Assembly: GCA_030637945.1 (NCBI GenBank) | Contig: DAOWFN010000012.1 | Coordinates: forward strand, 1 to 12,673 | Direction: 5' to 3' | Origin: Gammaproteobacteria bacterium | GTDB lineage: Bacteria; Pseudomonadota; Gammaproteobacteria; SZUA-229 | Length of the DNA stretch: 12,673 nucleotides | Part shown: in pieces, positions 1 through 7,987 of the stretch | Layout of the letters: each line of letters opens with the position of its first letter | Position numbering within the stretch: the stretch's first letter is position 1 | The notes under the pieces: model-generated | Databases searched by the model: none | Seen by the model: only the letters and a program-made list of their open reading frames with translations | Told to the model about the DNA's origin: nothing | Made by a program: the position numbers and the translations under genes

Positions 1-671
1 CTCCTGAGCCTACTCCTGAGCCTACTCCTGAGCCTACTCCTGAGCCTACTCCTGAGCCTACTACTGCTATGTATAGCTACAACGCAAATCTTTCAGATGC
101 GCAACCACTAGGTGGTGCCGTATTAGAACAGACAACGGTATACATATTTTTCAATAACACTACGCAATATTCCAGCATGAACTTTTATTGCTGCAAAGGG
201 GCTGATGGAGCAAGTACTGGTGAAGCGCACAATGCCCCTATACGCGATTCATCTGCACCCTTCGTTTATTCTGTAGATCTCAATCAATATTCGACTACTG
301 GAACGAGGGAATTATATGTTGACGCAACACGAACTGATGGTAGTGGCTTAGATAACATCTTTGTAAATTTCAGCATAAACATCAGTGGAACACCGACTGA
401 ACCTACTTTTTCAGATGTAACCCTATCATGGGTCGCACCATCTGAACGCGAAGATAATAATCCAATGTCACTGTCAGAAATTGCCGGCTACAAAGTATAT
501 TATGGAGCCACGCAGGGCAACTATAATAACAGTATCAATATCAATGATGGCGCAGCTGAAGGTTATACCTTCAACAACCTCTCATCCGGCACCTACTACT
601 TCGTAGTAACGACCTACGATAGAGAAGGACGTGAGAGTAAATATTCAACAGTCGTTCAAATTGTAATCTAA
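1..671 (+). CDS. Surface-type protein with PEPT repeat linker and C-terminal Fn3-like domain, 5' partial
   Basis: The frame is open from position 3 (no stop, no start needed) to TAA at 669-671, so the gene begins upstream of the window; the ATG at 69 is internal. The visible 222 residues are five Pro-Glu-Pro-Thr units (3-62), a beta-rich Ig-like segment (about 69-390) with a vicinal Cys pair (FYCCKG), a second short TEPT linker, and an Fn3-like C-terminal module (414-668) with LSW near its start, GYKVYYG in the middle and GTYYFVVTTYD near its end. By hand alignment about 55 of the 85 C-terminal residues match the end of the next gene, so the two are related by this module. The proline-rich linker between beta domains is typical of extracellular proteins. 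No anchor or sorting signal is visible at the C-terminus. Its role is unknown; adhesion or matrix binding is only an inference. Confidence 0.82.
   Translation, partial: PEPTPEPTPEPTPEPTPEPTTAMYSYNANLSDAQPLGGAVLEQTTVYIFFNNTTQYSSMNFYCCKGADGASTGEAHNAPIRDSSAPFVYSVDLNQYSTTGTRELYVDATRTDGSGLDNIFVNFSINISGTPTEPTFSDVTLSWVAPSEREDNNPMSLSEIAGYKVYYGATQGNYNNSININDGAAEGYTFNNLSSGTYYFVVTTYDREGRESKYSTVVQIVI
3..62 (+). repeat. 12-nt in-frame tandem repeat (5 copies)
   Basis: Five exact copies of CCTGAGCCTACT, each encoding Pro-Glu-Pro-Thr, run in frame with the downstream CDS. The array continues to the window edge (positions 1-2 fit the end of another unit), so the true copy number is unknown. Because the unit is 12 nt, slippage would change linker length without shifting the frame. 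Confidence 0.95.
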
Positions 672-835
672 ACAGGCTTCACATATTAACTGAATGATGG
701 CAAGCCACAAAATATAACACTAACTTCGTCTGACCGAGAGTGATAGCCACCATTACCCGACCAGACAATATATAAATGTTTCAAACACTAAATCTCTAAA
801 ATTTAATAATTTTTCCCGTACTTAAATTGCTAAGA

Positions 836-859
836 GCTTGCAGTCACTGACATGCAAGC
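836..859 (+). other. Small hairpin in leader of the VCBS gene
   Basis: GCTTGCA (836-842) and TGCAAGC (853-859) form a perfect 7-bp stem with a 10-nt loop, ending about ten bases before the GGAG ribosome binding site of the next gene. There is no T-run after it, so it is not a terminator. It may be incidental or may affect translation. The rest of 672-880 shows no gene and no convincing promoter. Confidence 0.35.
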
Positions 860-880
860 CTGGCAGGTTGGAGAACATCA

Positions 881-2554
881 ATGATTTTAACCCGGTTACT
901 AAAACCACGTCTTATATCGATCCTTACTGCAGCATTAATGGCACTGCATATGACTACAGCCATAGCTGGCAAAGGTTATCCTGGAAAAAAAACAGAGACA
1001 GACAACACTATTAACTATCCTGCATTAATCAAAGGGGCAGATAACGCAAGTATTACAGAAGATGATGATTCAGATGGCGACAATCTGCTGGAAGCTAACG
1101 GCAGATTGAGAGTCTCTGACCGTAATAGTGGAGAGGCCGCATTTTTGGCAAAAACCATCAACGGCAGCTACGGCAATTTTGTTATTTCTACCAAAGGACA
1201 CTGGTATTATGCAGCTAAAAATAGCCAGAGCATCATACAAAACCTAACTAGCGATGACACTTTAACCGACATATTAACAGTTAGCAGTAATGACGGTACT
1301 ACACATGATGTGACAATCACCATCGTAGGCGTTAGTAATGATTCGATTGTTACAAATCAAGCCGCAATCATTAGCGGAGTTGATACCGGCAACGTTACAG
1401 AAGACAATGATCCTGATGGCAACAATCTACTGGAAATTGCCAACACATTGAACATAACTGATAGTGATTCTGGCGAGGCAGCGTTTATTGCTAAAACGCA
1501 TACAGGAAAATATGGTCATCTAGTAATTGCTACCACAGGAAAATGGAGCTATGCGGCTGACAACAACCAAAGCAACATTCAAAATTTAACGAGCAGTGAT
1601 CAGTTAAATGACTCTTTAATCGTTAGCAGTGTAGATGGCACCACTCATACAGTAGTAATTACGATCTCAGGCGTAGATGAACCTGCCACAATCGAAACAA
1701 CGGATGAAACCACGACGACAGATGCTAGTACAACTGAAACAACGATCACTGACGCCAGTGAAACACCTACGAGTTCTACTGACACTAACCAGTCAGCAGT
1801 AATAAGTGGAACGAATACGGGTGATGTCACAGAAGACAACGATCCTGATGGCGACCACGAATTGGAGACCCAGGGTAAATTAAATATTACTGACAGCGAC
1901 CTCAATGAAGATGCATTTATAAAATCAACAATCAACAGTAGTTTTAGCAGATTCACTATAGATACTAAAGGCTACTGGAAATACGATGCATATAACGATC
2001 TGAGTATCATACAAAACTTAAATAGTGGTGAGACAATAACTGACACATTGAACATCAGCAGCATTGATGGAACCACACACACCGTGGTAATTACTATCAT
2101 CGGTATCGATGAATCCGTAGTAACAGACACAACAAACGAATCTGCAACGGCTGATACCAGCACAACGGAGACAACTACAACTGATACTAGCTCCACAGAA
2201 ACAGCTACGACCGACACTAACTCCACAGATACTGAAACGACCGACACTGGCACCTCAGGAACCGATACAACTAACCAGGCATCCAGCACAGTTGCTGATA
2301 TAGATCTGTCCTGGATTGCTCCATCCGAACGAGAAGACAATTCAGCGTTATCATTATCAGAAATAGCTGGTTATAAAATCTATTATGGAACCACACAAGG
2401 TGACTACCGTAGCAGCGTTAATATCAATGACAGTAGCTCTGTAGGTCATACCCTTGTAGATTTTCCTGCAGGCACTTACTATTTTGTCGTTACAATATAT
2501 GACACTGAAGGACGCGAGAGCAGCTATTCTACCGAAATTAAAATAACCATCTAA
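881..2554 (+). CDS. Secreted VCBS-repeat protein with Thr-rich linkers and C-terminal Fn3-like domain
   Basis: 557 residues. The start has a GGAG site about nine bases upstream and gives a clear Sec signal peptide (basic start, hydrophobic core about 11-26, likely cleavage after AIA at 29). Three VCBS-type domains follow at about 48-153, 161-267 and 305-411. Each has an acidic TED-D-x-DGD/N loop, a 'SDSGEAAF' type strand, a GxWxY-like turn and an SSxDGTTHxVxITI strand. Between them and after them are Thr/Ser/Asp-rich linkers (about 268-304 and 412-472). The last 85 residues form an Fn3-like module about 65% identical to the end of the preceding gene. VCBS domains occur in large adhesins of aquatic bacteria; most of those use type I secretion, whereas this protein carries a Sec signal and no visible RTX repeats. 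The acidic loops suggest calcium binding, by inference. Surface adhesion is likely but unproven; no anchor is visible. Confidence 0.87.
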   Translation: MILTRLLKPRLISILTAALMALHMTTAIAGKGYPGKKTETDNTINYPALIKGADNASITEDDDSDGDNLLEANGRLRVSDRNSGEAAFLAKTINGSYGNFVISTKGHWYYAAKNSQSIIQNLTSDDTLTDILTVSSNDGTTHDVTITIVGVSNDSIVTNQAAIISGVDTGNVTEDNDPDGNNLLEIANTLNITDSDSGEAAFIAKTHTGKYGHLVIATTGKWSYAADNNQSNIQNLTSSDQLNDSLIVSSVDGTTHTVVITISGVDEPATIETTDETTTTDASTTETTITDASETPTSSTDTNQSAVISGTNTGDVTEDNDPDGDHELETQGKLNITDSDLNEDAFIKSTINSSFSRFTIDTKGYWKYDAYNDLSIIQNLNSGETITDTLNISSIDGTTHTVVITIIGIDESVVTDTTNESATADTSTTETTTTDTSSTETATTDTNSTDTETTDTGTSGTDTTNQASSTVADIDLSWIAPSEREDNSALSLSEIAGYKIYYGTTQGDYRSSVNINDSSSVGHTLVDFPAGTYYFVVTIYDTEGRESSYSTEIKITI

Positions 2555-2574
2555 ATCTTCATCGACAATGAAAC

Positions 2575-2613
2575 AGCCAGCCTTTATCACACAAATTAAG
2601 GCTGGCTTTTTTT
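2575..2613 (+). terminator. Rho-independent terminator after the VCBS gene
   Basis: A perfect 10-bp stem (AGCCAGCCTT at 2575-2584, AAGGCTGGCT at 2598-2607) with a 13-nt loop is followed by a run of seven T (2607-2613). It lies about 20 bp after the VCBS stop codon and separates the surface-protein genes from glnS. The remaining 2614-2825 holds no gene; TAGAAT at 2785-2790 resembles a -10 box for glnS but has no good -35 partner. Confidence 0.93.
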
Positions 2614-2825
2614 ACGCGCCAGAAATTAATACTAGAGATTAGTCAAGCATAAGCTTTTTAGGAACAATAATCGAAAACTAATAAACGTGGGATACAGCTC
2701 ATACCATTAACCTGAATATTTTCCACGTTGAACAGTTGAGTCCTCTGTATCAAAAATAAGCCAGCAAAATCATCATTTCAGCGTTAGAATACGCCGCTGG
2801 TTTACAATTAAAATAAAACACCTCT

Positions 2826-4499
2826 ATGTCAGCTGAAGACGAAGTCACCACACCCACAAACTTTATCCGTAACATCATTCAGAACGATTTAGATTCGGGC
2901 AAACACAACACCGTTCAAACCCGCTTTCCGCCTGAGCCTAATGGTTACCTGCATATCGGTCATGCAAAATCTATTTGCCTGAACTTTGGTATAGCTGAAG
3001 ACTTCAAAGGTCAATGCAACCTGCGTTTTGATGATACCAACCCGGAAAAAGAAGATATTGAGTACGTAAATGCCATCATTGACGATGTGAAGTGGTTGGG
3101 TTTTAAATGGCGCGGTTTACATCACTCATCAGATTATTTTCAACAACTGTACGATTATGCGATAGAACTGATAAAACAGGGCAAGGCCTATGTTGATTCA
3201 CTCAGTGCTGAAGAAATGCGCGAGTACCGAGGCACCTTGAAAGCGCCTGGTAAAGAAAGCCCTGATCGTAACCGCAGCATCGAAGAAAATTTAGATCTTT
3301 TTTCTCGCATGCGTGCTGGCGAATTTAAAGATGGTGAATATTTACTCCGTGCAAAAATTGACATGGGCTCACCCAATCTAAACATGCGTGACCCTGCACT
3401 ATATCGTATCAAACATGCGCATCATCAACGTACTGGCGACGAGTGGCCGATCTACCCGATGTATGACTACACGCATTGCATCTCTGATGCGATTGAGAAC
3501 ATCACACATTCATTATGCACCCTCGAATTTGAAGACCACCGACCACTTTATGACTGGGTTTTGGATGAAGTAAAAACAGCCTGTCATCCACAACAGATCG
3601 AATTCGCTCGGCTGCAGCTCAAATACACTATTACCAGCAAACGTAAACTTAACCAGCTGGTAACAGAAGGACATGTCAGTGGCTGGGATGACCCGCGCAT
3701 GCCAACCATTTCTGGTTTACGCCGTCGTGGTTACACACCCACCTCCATCCGTGATTTCTGTGACCGTATCGGCGTCACCAAGAAAGACAGTTTTATCGAA
3801 GTCGCCGTATTGGAAAACAGTATTCGCGAAGATTTAAATGAACATGCAATGCGTGTTATGGGCGTATTAAAACCATTGAAAGTTACCATCGAAAACTACC
3901 CTGAAGACCAAAGCGAAGTACTCGTGGCACAGAACCACCCACAAAACCCAGAGATGGGGACGCGTAACATCAGCTTCTCAAAAGTCATTTACATCGAACG
4001 TGACGACTTTCTTGAAGATGCACCGAAAAAATTCTTCCGTTTGTCTGTCGGTCGTGAAGTACGTTTACGATACGCCTACTACATAACCTGCACCGATTTC
4101 GTAAAGGACGATAGTGGCGAAGTCGTCGAATTGATTTGCCAGTATGACCCAGAGACCAAAGGCGGCTCATCTCCGGATGGCAGAAAAGTTAAAGGCACTA
4201 TTCACTGGGTATCTGCAGAACACGCCGTTGATGCCAGCGTTAATTTATACGACCGTTTATTCACTCACCCAAATCCAGCAGCAACTGGTGATTTCACTGA
4301 ACATTTAAACCCTGACTCATTAAACGCTTTAACAACTTGCAAACTGGAAGCAAGCCTTGCAGATACCAGCACTTCTATTCATTATCAATTCGAACGTACA
4401 GGTTACTTTGTCAGAGACGACAAAGCTAAAAGTTTAACTTTTAATCGCACTGTTACTCTGCGTGACACATGGGCAAAACTTGATAAACAGAATCAATAG
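2826..4499 (+). CDS. glnS: Glutaminyl-tRNA synthetase
   Basis: 557 residues, close to the 554 of the E. coli enzyme. It charges tRNA(Gln) with glutamine in the cytoplasm. The class I catalytic core shows the HIGH motif at 43-46 within PPEPNGYLHIGHAK and the KMSKS counterpart as ITSKRK at 269-274, where many relatives have MSKRK. The C-terminal half is the two-barrel anticodon-binding region. An in-frame TAA at 2814-2816 lies just upstream, so the first available ATG is used; no clear Shine-Dalgarno sequence precedes it. The gene stands alone between the surface-protein terminator and a convergent tyrS. A direct GlnRS, rather than the Glu-tRNA amidotransferase route alone, fits a gammaproteobacterium. 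Confidence 0.97.
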   Translation: MSAEDEVTTPTNFIRNIIQNDLDSGKHNTVQTRFPPEPNGYLHIGHAKSICLNFGIAEDFKGQCNLRFDDTNPEKEDIEYVNAIIDDVKWLGFKWRGLHHSSDYFQQLYDYAIELIKQGKAYVDSLSAEEMREYRGTLKAPGKESPDRNRSIEENLDLFSRMRAGEFKDGEYLLRAKIDMGSPNLNMRDPALYRIKHAHHQRTGDEWPIYPMYDYTHCISDAIENITHSLCTLEFEDHRPLYDWVLDEVKTACHPQQIEFARLQLKYTITSKRKLNQLVTEGHVSGWDDPRMPTISGLRRRGYTPTSIRDFCDRIGVTKKDSFIEVAVLENSIREDLNEHAMRVMGVLKPLKVTIENYPEDQSEVLVAQNHPQNPEMGTRNISFSKVIYIERDDFLEDAPKKFFRLSVGREVRLRYAYYITCTDFVKDDSGEVVELICQYDPETKGGSSPDGRKVKGTIHWVSAEHAVDASVNLYDRLFTHPNPAATGDFTEHLNPDSLNALTTCKLEASLADTSTSIHYQFERTGYFVRDDKAKSLTFNRTVTLRDTWAKLDKQNQ

Positions 4500-4662
4500 C
4501 TATTCCGTAATCAACCAATAACTACAGGCATTTTCTATCTTTTCCTACAAGATCATACTCAGCTATCCTACAAAAATTACTCGCATGAGCATTTAGTACC
4601 CAGTAGAATTCCATATTGCTGTATCAGTACAGGCAAAGGAATTGTCTCGCAGCACATTATAA

Positions 4663-4785
4663 ATGCACCAAAACAAGGAAGATGAAATGGATATTCTCAA
4701 ATACGTCAGCAATGAGATCTGCTGCATTCTAAAATCAAGCTACGATATTTCTATACAAAAAATACAGCAATTGCTAAAAATGTAA
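4663..4785 (+). CDS. Possible small ORF, 40 aa (or 32 aa from 4687)
   Basis: An ORF in the convergent glnS/tyrS gap can start at ATG 4663 (40 residues) or at the in-frame ATG 4687 (32 residues). The second start is preceded by AAGGAAG with a 5-nt gap, a good ribosome binding site. The peptide begins MDILKYVSNEICC, carries a Cys pair, and has an Ile/Leu/Lys-rich, probably helical tail ending in QQLLKM. I do not recognise a family. No clear promoter precedes it, and ORFs of this size occur by chance in AT-rich DNA. The rest of 4500-4815 (about 316 bp without a known gene) shows no strong terminator for either flanking gene. Confidence 0.3.
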   Translation: MHQNKEDEMDILKYVSNEICCILKSSYDISIQKIQQLLKM

Positions 4786-4815
4786 GCAGTATTGACTCAG
4801 ACATATGAAAAAGCA

Positions 4816-6015
4816 TTAATTAATTGTGATTTTGGCAAACTTACGTTTGCCCACTTGAAACACACCCTCGGTGCCTTTCATTATCTTCACTGATTTATCT
4901 GCAACTTTTTCACCGTCAATTTTTGCCGCACCTTGTTGAATCATACGCATGGCGTCACTGGTGCTTCCACATAAGCCTGCGTCCTTAAGCAGGTTAGCGA
5001 TGGGATAACCATCTACGGATGCGTCAAAACTAAATTCTGGGATATCATCTGGAATTTTGTTTTTAGCAAACTGGGCAATAAAACCTTCCCGCGCTGCTGT
5101 TGCGTCTGCTTCACTGTGGAAGCGCGCGATGATTTCTTCTGCCAGCAAAAATTTTATGTCACGTGGATTTTTACCGTCTTCCATTTCCTGTTTGAAACTT
5201 GCGATCTCACTCATCGGGCGAAAACTTAACAACTCAAAATATCGCCACATCAGGTCATCTGAAATCGACATGATCTTACCGAACATATCTTTAGGCTCAT
5301 CGGCAATACCAATGTAATTGTTAAGTGACTTGGACATTTTCTGCACACCATCCAGACCTTCAAGAATTGGCATGGTTAACACACATTGTGGTTTCTGGCC
5401 GTGTTGCTCCTGTAATTGACGCCCCATTAACAGGTTGAATTTTTGATCGGTACCACCTAACTCAACATCAGCCTTCATAACGACTGAATCATAACCCTGT
5501 ATCAGCGGGTATAAAAACTCATGGATAGCGATCGACTGCTCGCCTTTATAACGTTTACTAAAATCGTCACGTTCCAGCATACGTGCCACGGTACTGCTGG
5601 CTGCCAGTTTGATCATATCAACACTGGTCATGTAACCCATCCAGTGTGAATTGAACATGACACGGGTCTTATCTTCATCAAGAATTTTAAAAATCTGCTG
5701 TTGGTATGACCTGGCATTTTTCTCAACATCTTCCTGCGTCAATGGCGGACGCGTAGCCGACTTACCTGTCGGATCACCTATCATGCCGGTGAAATCACCG
5801 ATCAAAAACAGAATCTCATGCCCCAGGTCCTGAAACTGACGTAATTTGTTAATCAGCACGGTGTGGCCAAGGTGTAAATCAGGTGCAGTCGGGTCAAAAC
5901 CGGCTTTAATTCGCAGCGGACGCCTTTCCTTTAACTTTGCTACCAGGTCTTTTTCCACGAGGATTTCATCAGCGCCTCGCCGGATTAACTCTAATTGTTC
6001 TTCTATTGATTTCAT
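4816..6015 (-). CDS. tyrS: Tyrosyl-tRNA synthetase
   Basis: 399 residues from the chosen start, about the length of the Pseudomonas type. It charges tRNA(Tyr) in the cytoplasm. The class I signatures are HLGH at 48-51 and KMSKS at 226-230; GGTDQKFNLLMGRQ is the conserved tyrosine-pocket region, and an S4-like RNA-binding domain fills about 335-399. A longer frame could begin at 6027 (four extra residues, MLCV), but that ATG has no spaced ribosome site; MKSIEEQ at 6015 fits family length and has a weak GAG 12 bases upstream. The leader is odd: a MITE-like element begins 15 bp before the start codon, and the best promoter lies on its far side. The gene is divergent from the M23 peptidase gene, an arrangement kept in relatives. 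Confidence 0.96.
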   Translation of the reverse strand: MKSIEEQLELIRRGADEILVEKDLVAKLKERRPLRIKAGFDPTAPDLHLGHTVLINKLRQFQDLGHEILFLIGDFTGMIGDPTGKSATRPPLTQEDVEKNARSYQQQIFKILDEDKTRVMFNSHWMGYMTSVDMIKLAASSTVARMLERDDFSKRYKGEQSIAIHEFLYPLIQGYDSVVMKADVELGGTDQKFNLLMGRQLQEQHGQKPQCVLTMPILEGLDGVQKMSKSLNNYIGIADEPKDMFGKIMSISDDLMWRYFELLSFRPMSEIASFKQEMEDGKNPRDIKFLLAEEIIARFHSEADATAAREGFIAQFAKNKIPDDIPEFSFDASVDGYPIANLLKDAGLCGSTSDAMRMIQQGAAKIDGEKVADKSVKIMKGTEGVFQVGKRKFAKITIN

Positions 6016-6030
6016 GACACAGAGCATCTC

Positions 6031-6367
6031 TAACTAATTATCATAAGTTCTGCGGGCTTTTAAGCGTGTATATTCGAGGCAAGTTTTGCAATAAATGCTA
6101 ATTGCATTCATAAAAAACATAACGCTGAAGTTGCACCCTTAAAAGCCCGCCCGATGGGGCAAAGCCCAAAAGCCAGACTCTACGTTATTGCTTCTTACCA
6201 TGCCAGCTTTAATTTAGAAGCAGGCATGCTTTTACCTCCATGGATGGACGCTAGTAGGACAATGCAGGAACAGTTGTCGAGGAACGGTTACCGAGGAGCA
6301 AAAATCTGTCAAAACAATGCCTTGATTCTGGCTTTTGGGTAGCGCCAGAACTTATGATAATTAGTTA
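6031..6367. mobile_element. MITE-like element with 20-bp inverted ends and TA duplication
   Basis: Perfect matching ends lie at 6031-6052 and 6346-6367 (22 bp). Reading the outer TA at each side as a target duplication leaves 20-bp terminal repeats (ACTAATTATCATAAGTTCTG) around 333 bp, as for non-autonomous elements moved by an IS630/Tc1-type transposase. Two further perfect 13-bp inverted pairs nest inside: 6052-6064 with 6138-6150, and 6165-6177 with 6327-6339, so the strand can fold into a branched cruciform. No transposase is present; the only open frame (6154-6342) runs through these repeats and is not a credible gene. The element also holds one copy of the 31-nt repeat unit also found near 9371-9440. 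The family assignment is inference. Confidence 0.75.
6253..6283 (+). repeat. Dispersed 31-nt repeat unit, copy 1
   Basis: The unit starts AGTAGGACAATGCAGGA and ends TTGTCGAGGA. It matches the units at 9371-9401 and 9410-9440 with few changes, and a half unit (GGTTACCGAGGA, 6286-6297) follows at once. It lies inside the MITE-like element. Confidence 0.8.
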
Positions 6368-6400
6368 AAACTGCCCTATCTTCCAGATAAAAAGGTGTAT

Positions 6401-6429
6401 AAGATAGCTGTGCAATGATACTTTCTCAA
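6401..6429 (-). promoter_or_regulatory. Candidate tyrS promoter beyond the MITE
   Basis: On the minus strand TTGAGA (6429-6424) and TATCTT (6406-6401) are separated by 17 bp. Transcription would start near 6394 and cross the whole 6031-6367 element before reaching tyrS. Without the element the leader would be about 44 nt, a normal length, which supports the reading that the element was inserted into an existing leader. Confidence 0.5.
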
Positions 6430-6489
6430 CTACTCATTAGATGTATTGAGTAACTAATTCAAAATAATAAGAATATGCACGTGATTTCA

Positions 6490-6518
6490 TTGACCAGGCT
6501 GAGTTTTACGTCTACATT
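6490..6518 (+). promoter_or_regulatory. Candidate sigma-70 promoter of the M23 peptidase gene
   Basis: TTGACC (6490-6495) and TACATT (6513-6518) are 17 bp apart, each close to consensus. The predicted start near 6525 would leave a leader of about 27 nt before the ATG at 6552. The promoter would also serve anmK. Confidence 0.6.
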
Positions 6519-6551
6519 TAACCATATCACTCTTTTGATTTATTTACGCCT

Positions 6552-7970
6552 ATGTCATTGATTAGCAAAGATTTTCGTTTGCACAAGCAACGAGAAGAAG
6601 AACATGGACACGCCCGTTTACGCTGGGCGCTTGTTGCCATTGCCTGCGCAGGCATCGGTGCGGTCATCGCCAGCACAAATACTGAAGAAACCCGCCAATC
6701 AGCTGAAATTGCAGCAAAATCACTGCCTGAATTCACCGCCATAACTAAATCCACTGAGGAACTTGCCCGCGAAAGTTTCTCGCTCAGCCTGCCCGAGCTA
6801 CAAGCACAGCAAAAAATTATTGATGAGAAAAATGCTCGCGACCCCGACATAAGCCCTAAACAGTGGCGTGAGTTTACGGTTAAATCTGGCGATAACCTTG
6901 CCCGTCTATTTAAACGCGCAGATATCAAACCGCAGCAACTCGATGAGCTTATGAAATCGGGCGACGCCGTAAAAAAATTACGCCGCATCTTTCCTAAAGA
7001 CACTATCCGTGTATTAAGCGACAGTGCTGGTGTCCTGCAAGCACTGCGTTACGACATTGATCAAAAATCTTATTTACTTGTCGAACGCGAGCAAGGCGTT
7101 CTTGTTGCAAAAACCTATAACCATAAAATTGAAACTCGCCAGACACATGCTAGTGCAGTAATCGATTCGTCATTGTTCCTTGCCGGAGAAAAAGCGGGAA
7201 TCTCCGATAACATCATCATGGAACTGGCTAATATTTTTGGCTGGGATATAGATTTTGCACTCGACATTCGTAAAGGCGATAACTTCACCGTCTTATTTGA
7301 AGAACTATATCGCGATGGTGAGAAAATATCTGATGGCAAAATTCTTGCCGCTGATTTCGTGAATGACGGCAAAATTTTTCGTGCGGTTCGTTACACCGAT
7401 CCACACACCAATAACAGCGAATACTATACGCCTGATGGCAAGAGTATGAGAAAAGCGTTTATACGATCACCAGTCCATTTTTCTCGTATCAGCTCCGGTT
7501 TTAACCTAAAACGAAAACACCCCATATTACTTAACAAACGCCCTCATAGAGGTGTTGATTACGCCGCCAAAAGAGGTACGCCAATCTTTGCAGCAGGCGA
7601 TGGCAAAGTAATATTTAAAGGTAAAAAAGGCGGTTATGGCAAGGTCATGATCCTGCAACATGGCACGAAATACACCACGCTGTATGCACATCTAAAAACC
7701 TATAACCGAAAACTTAGAACAGGTTCACGCGTTAAACAAGGACAAACCATTGCTTATGTTGGCAGCTCCGGTTTAGCAACCGGTCCGCATCTGCATTATG
7801 AGTTCCGTGTTAACGGTGTACACAGAAACCCCTTAACCGTCCGCCTGCCGGAATCTAATCCGGTACCGAAACGTCATATGGCTAACTTCGACCTGATGAC
7901 AGCGCCTGTCATCGCTCAACTTGACCTGGTGGTTACCCGTCCACAACAAGTTGCTCTTACCAACGACTAA
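6552..7970 (+). CDS. mepM: M23-family murein endopeptidase, MepM/YebA-like
   Basis: 472 residues. After a basic cytoplasmic start, one membrane segment (about 25-41) places the rest in the periplasm. A LysM/OapA-like region at about 105-155 (REFTVKSGDNLARLF) probably binds peptidoglycan, followed by a linker domain and an M23 metallopeptidase domain (about 305-435). Zinc and catalytic residues are visible as H332 and D336 in HRGVDYA, H380 in LYAHL, and H413/H415 in GPHLHYEF, so the enzyme should be active. Family members cut peptide crosslinks during wall growth. The start has no clear Shine-Dalgarno but follows a good promoter. anmK starts 17 bp after the stop, so the two are probably one transcript. 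The gene keeps its place beside tyrS and anmK seen in pseudomonads. Exact equivalence to E. coli MepM is inference. Confidence 0.92.
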   Translation: MSLISKDFRLHKQREEEHGHARLRWALVAIACAGIGAVIASTNTEETRQSAEIAAKSLPEFTAITKSTEELARESFSLSLPELQAQQKIIDEKNARDPDISPKQWREFTVKSGDNLARLFKRADIKPQQLDELMKSGDAVKKLRRIFPKDTIRVLSDSAGVLQALRYDIDQKSYLLVEREQGVLVAKTYNHKIETRQTHASAVIDSSLFLAGEKAGISDNIIMELANIFGWDIDFALDIRKGDNFTVLFEELYRDGEKISDGKILAADFVNDGKIFRAVRYTDPHTNNSEYYTPDGKSMRKAFIRSPVHFSRISSGFNLKRKHPILLNKRPHRGVDYAAKRGTPIFAAGDGKVIFKGKKGGYGKVMILQHGTKYTTLYAHLKTYNRKLRTGSRVKQGQTIAYVGSSGLATGPHLHYEFRVNGVHRNPLTVRLPESNPVPKRHMANFDLMTAPVIAQLDLVVTRPQQVALTND

Positions 7971-7987
7971 TCTACTCATAATTAACG

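Noticed and set aside
1..62. Possible CRISPR or satellite array
   Set aside because: The 12-nt units are directly tandem with no spacers and encode a PEPT linker in frame.
836..870. Riboswitch in the leader of the VCBS gene
   Set aside because: Only one 7-bp hairpin is visible, with no conserved riboswitch core such as that of the c-di-GMP class.
1645..2340. Two long minus-strand frames opposite the VCBS gene
   Set aside because: They are complements of the Thr/Asp-rich repeats and linkers (low-complexity Val/Ser peptides) with no ribosome site or domain.
881..2554. Type I secreted RTX adhesin
   Set aside because: The protein has a Sec signal peptide, no RTX nonapeptides, no retention domain, and no type I export genes nearby.
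6154..6342. 62-residue frame in the tyrS/M23 gap
   Set aside because: It lies wholly inside the MITE-like element and is made of inverted repeats and the 31-nt unit; no ribosome site or family.
6031..6367. Integron attC site or T-box leader upstream of tyrS
   Set aside because: No RYYYAAC/GTTRRRY core pair and no integrase; T-box leaders belong mainly to Firmicutes and no T-box core sequence is visible. Perfect terminal repeats with TA fit a MITE better.
6527..7003. 158-residue minus-strand frame opposite the M23 gene
   Set aside because: It is a Ser-rich antisense shadow of a clearly real gene and would overlap its promoter.
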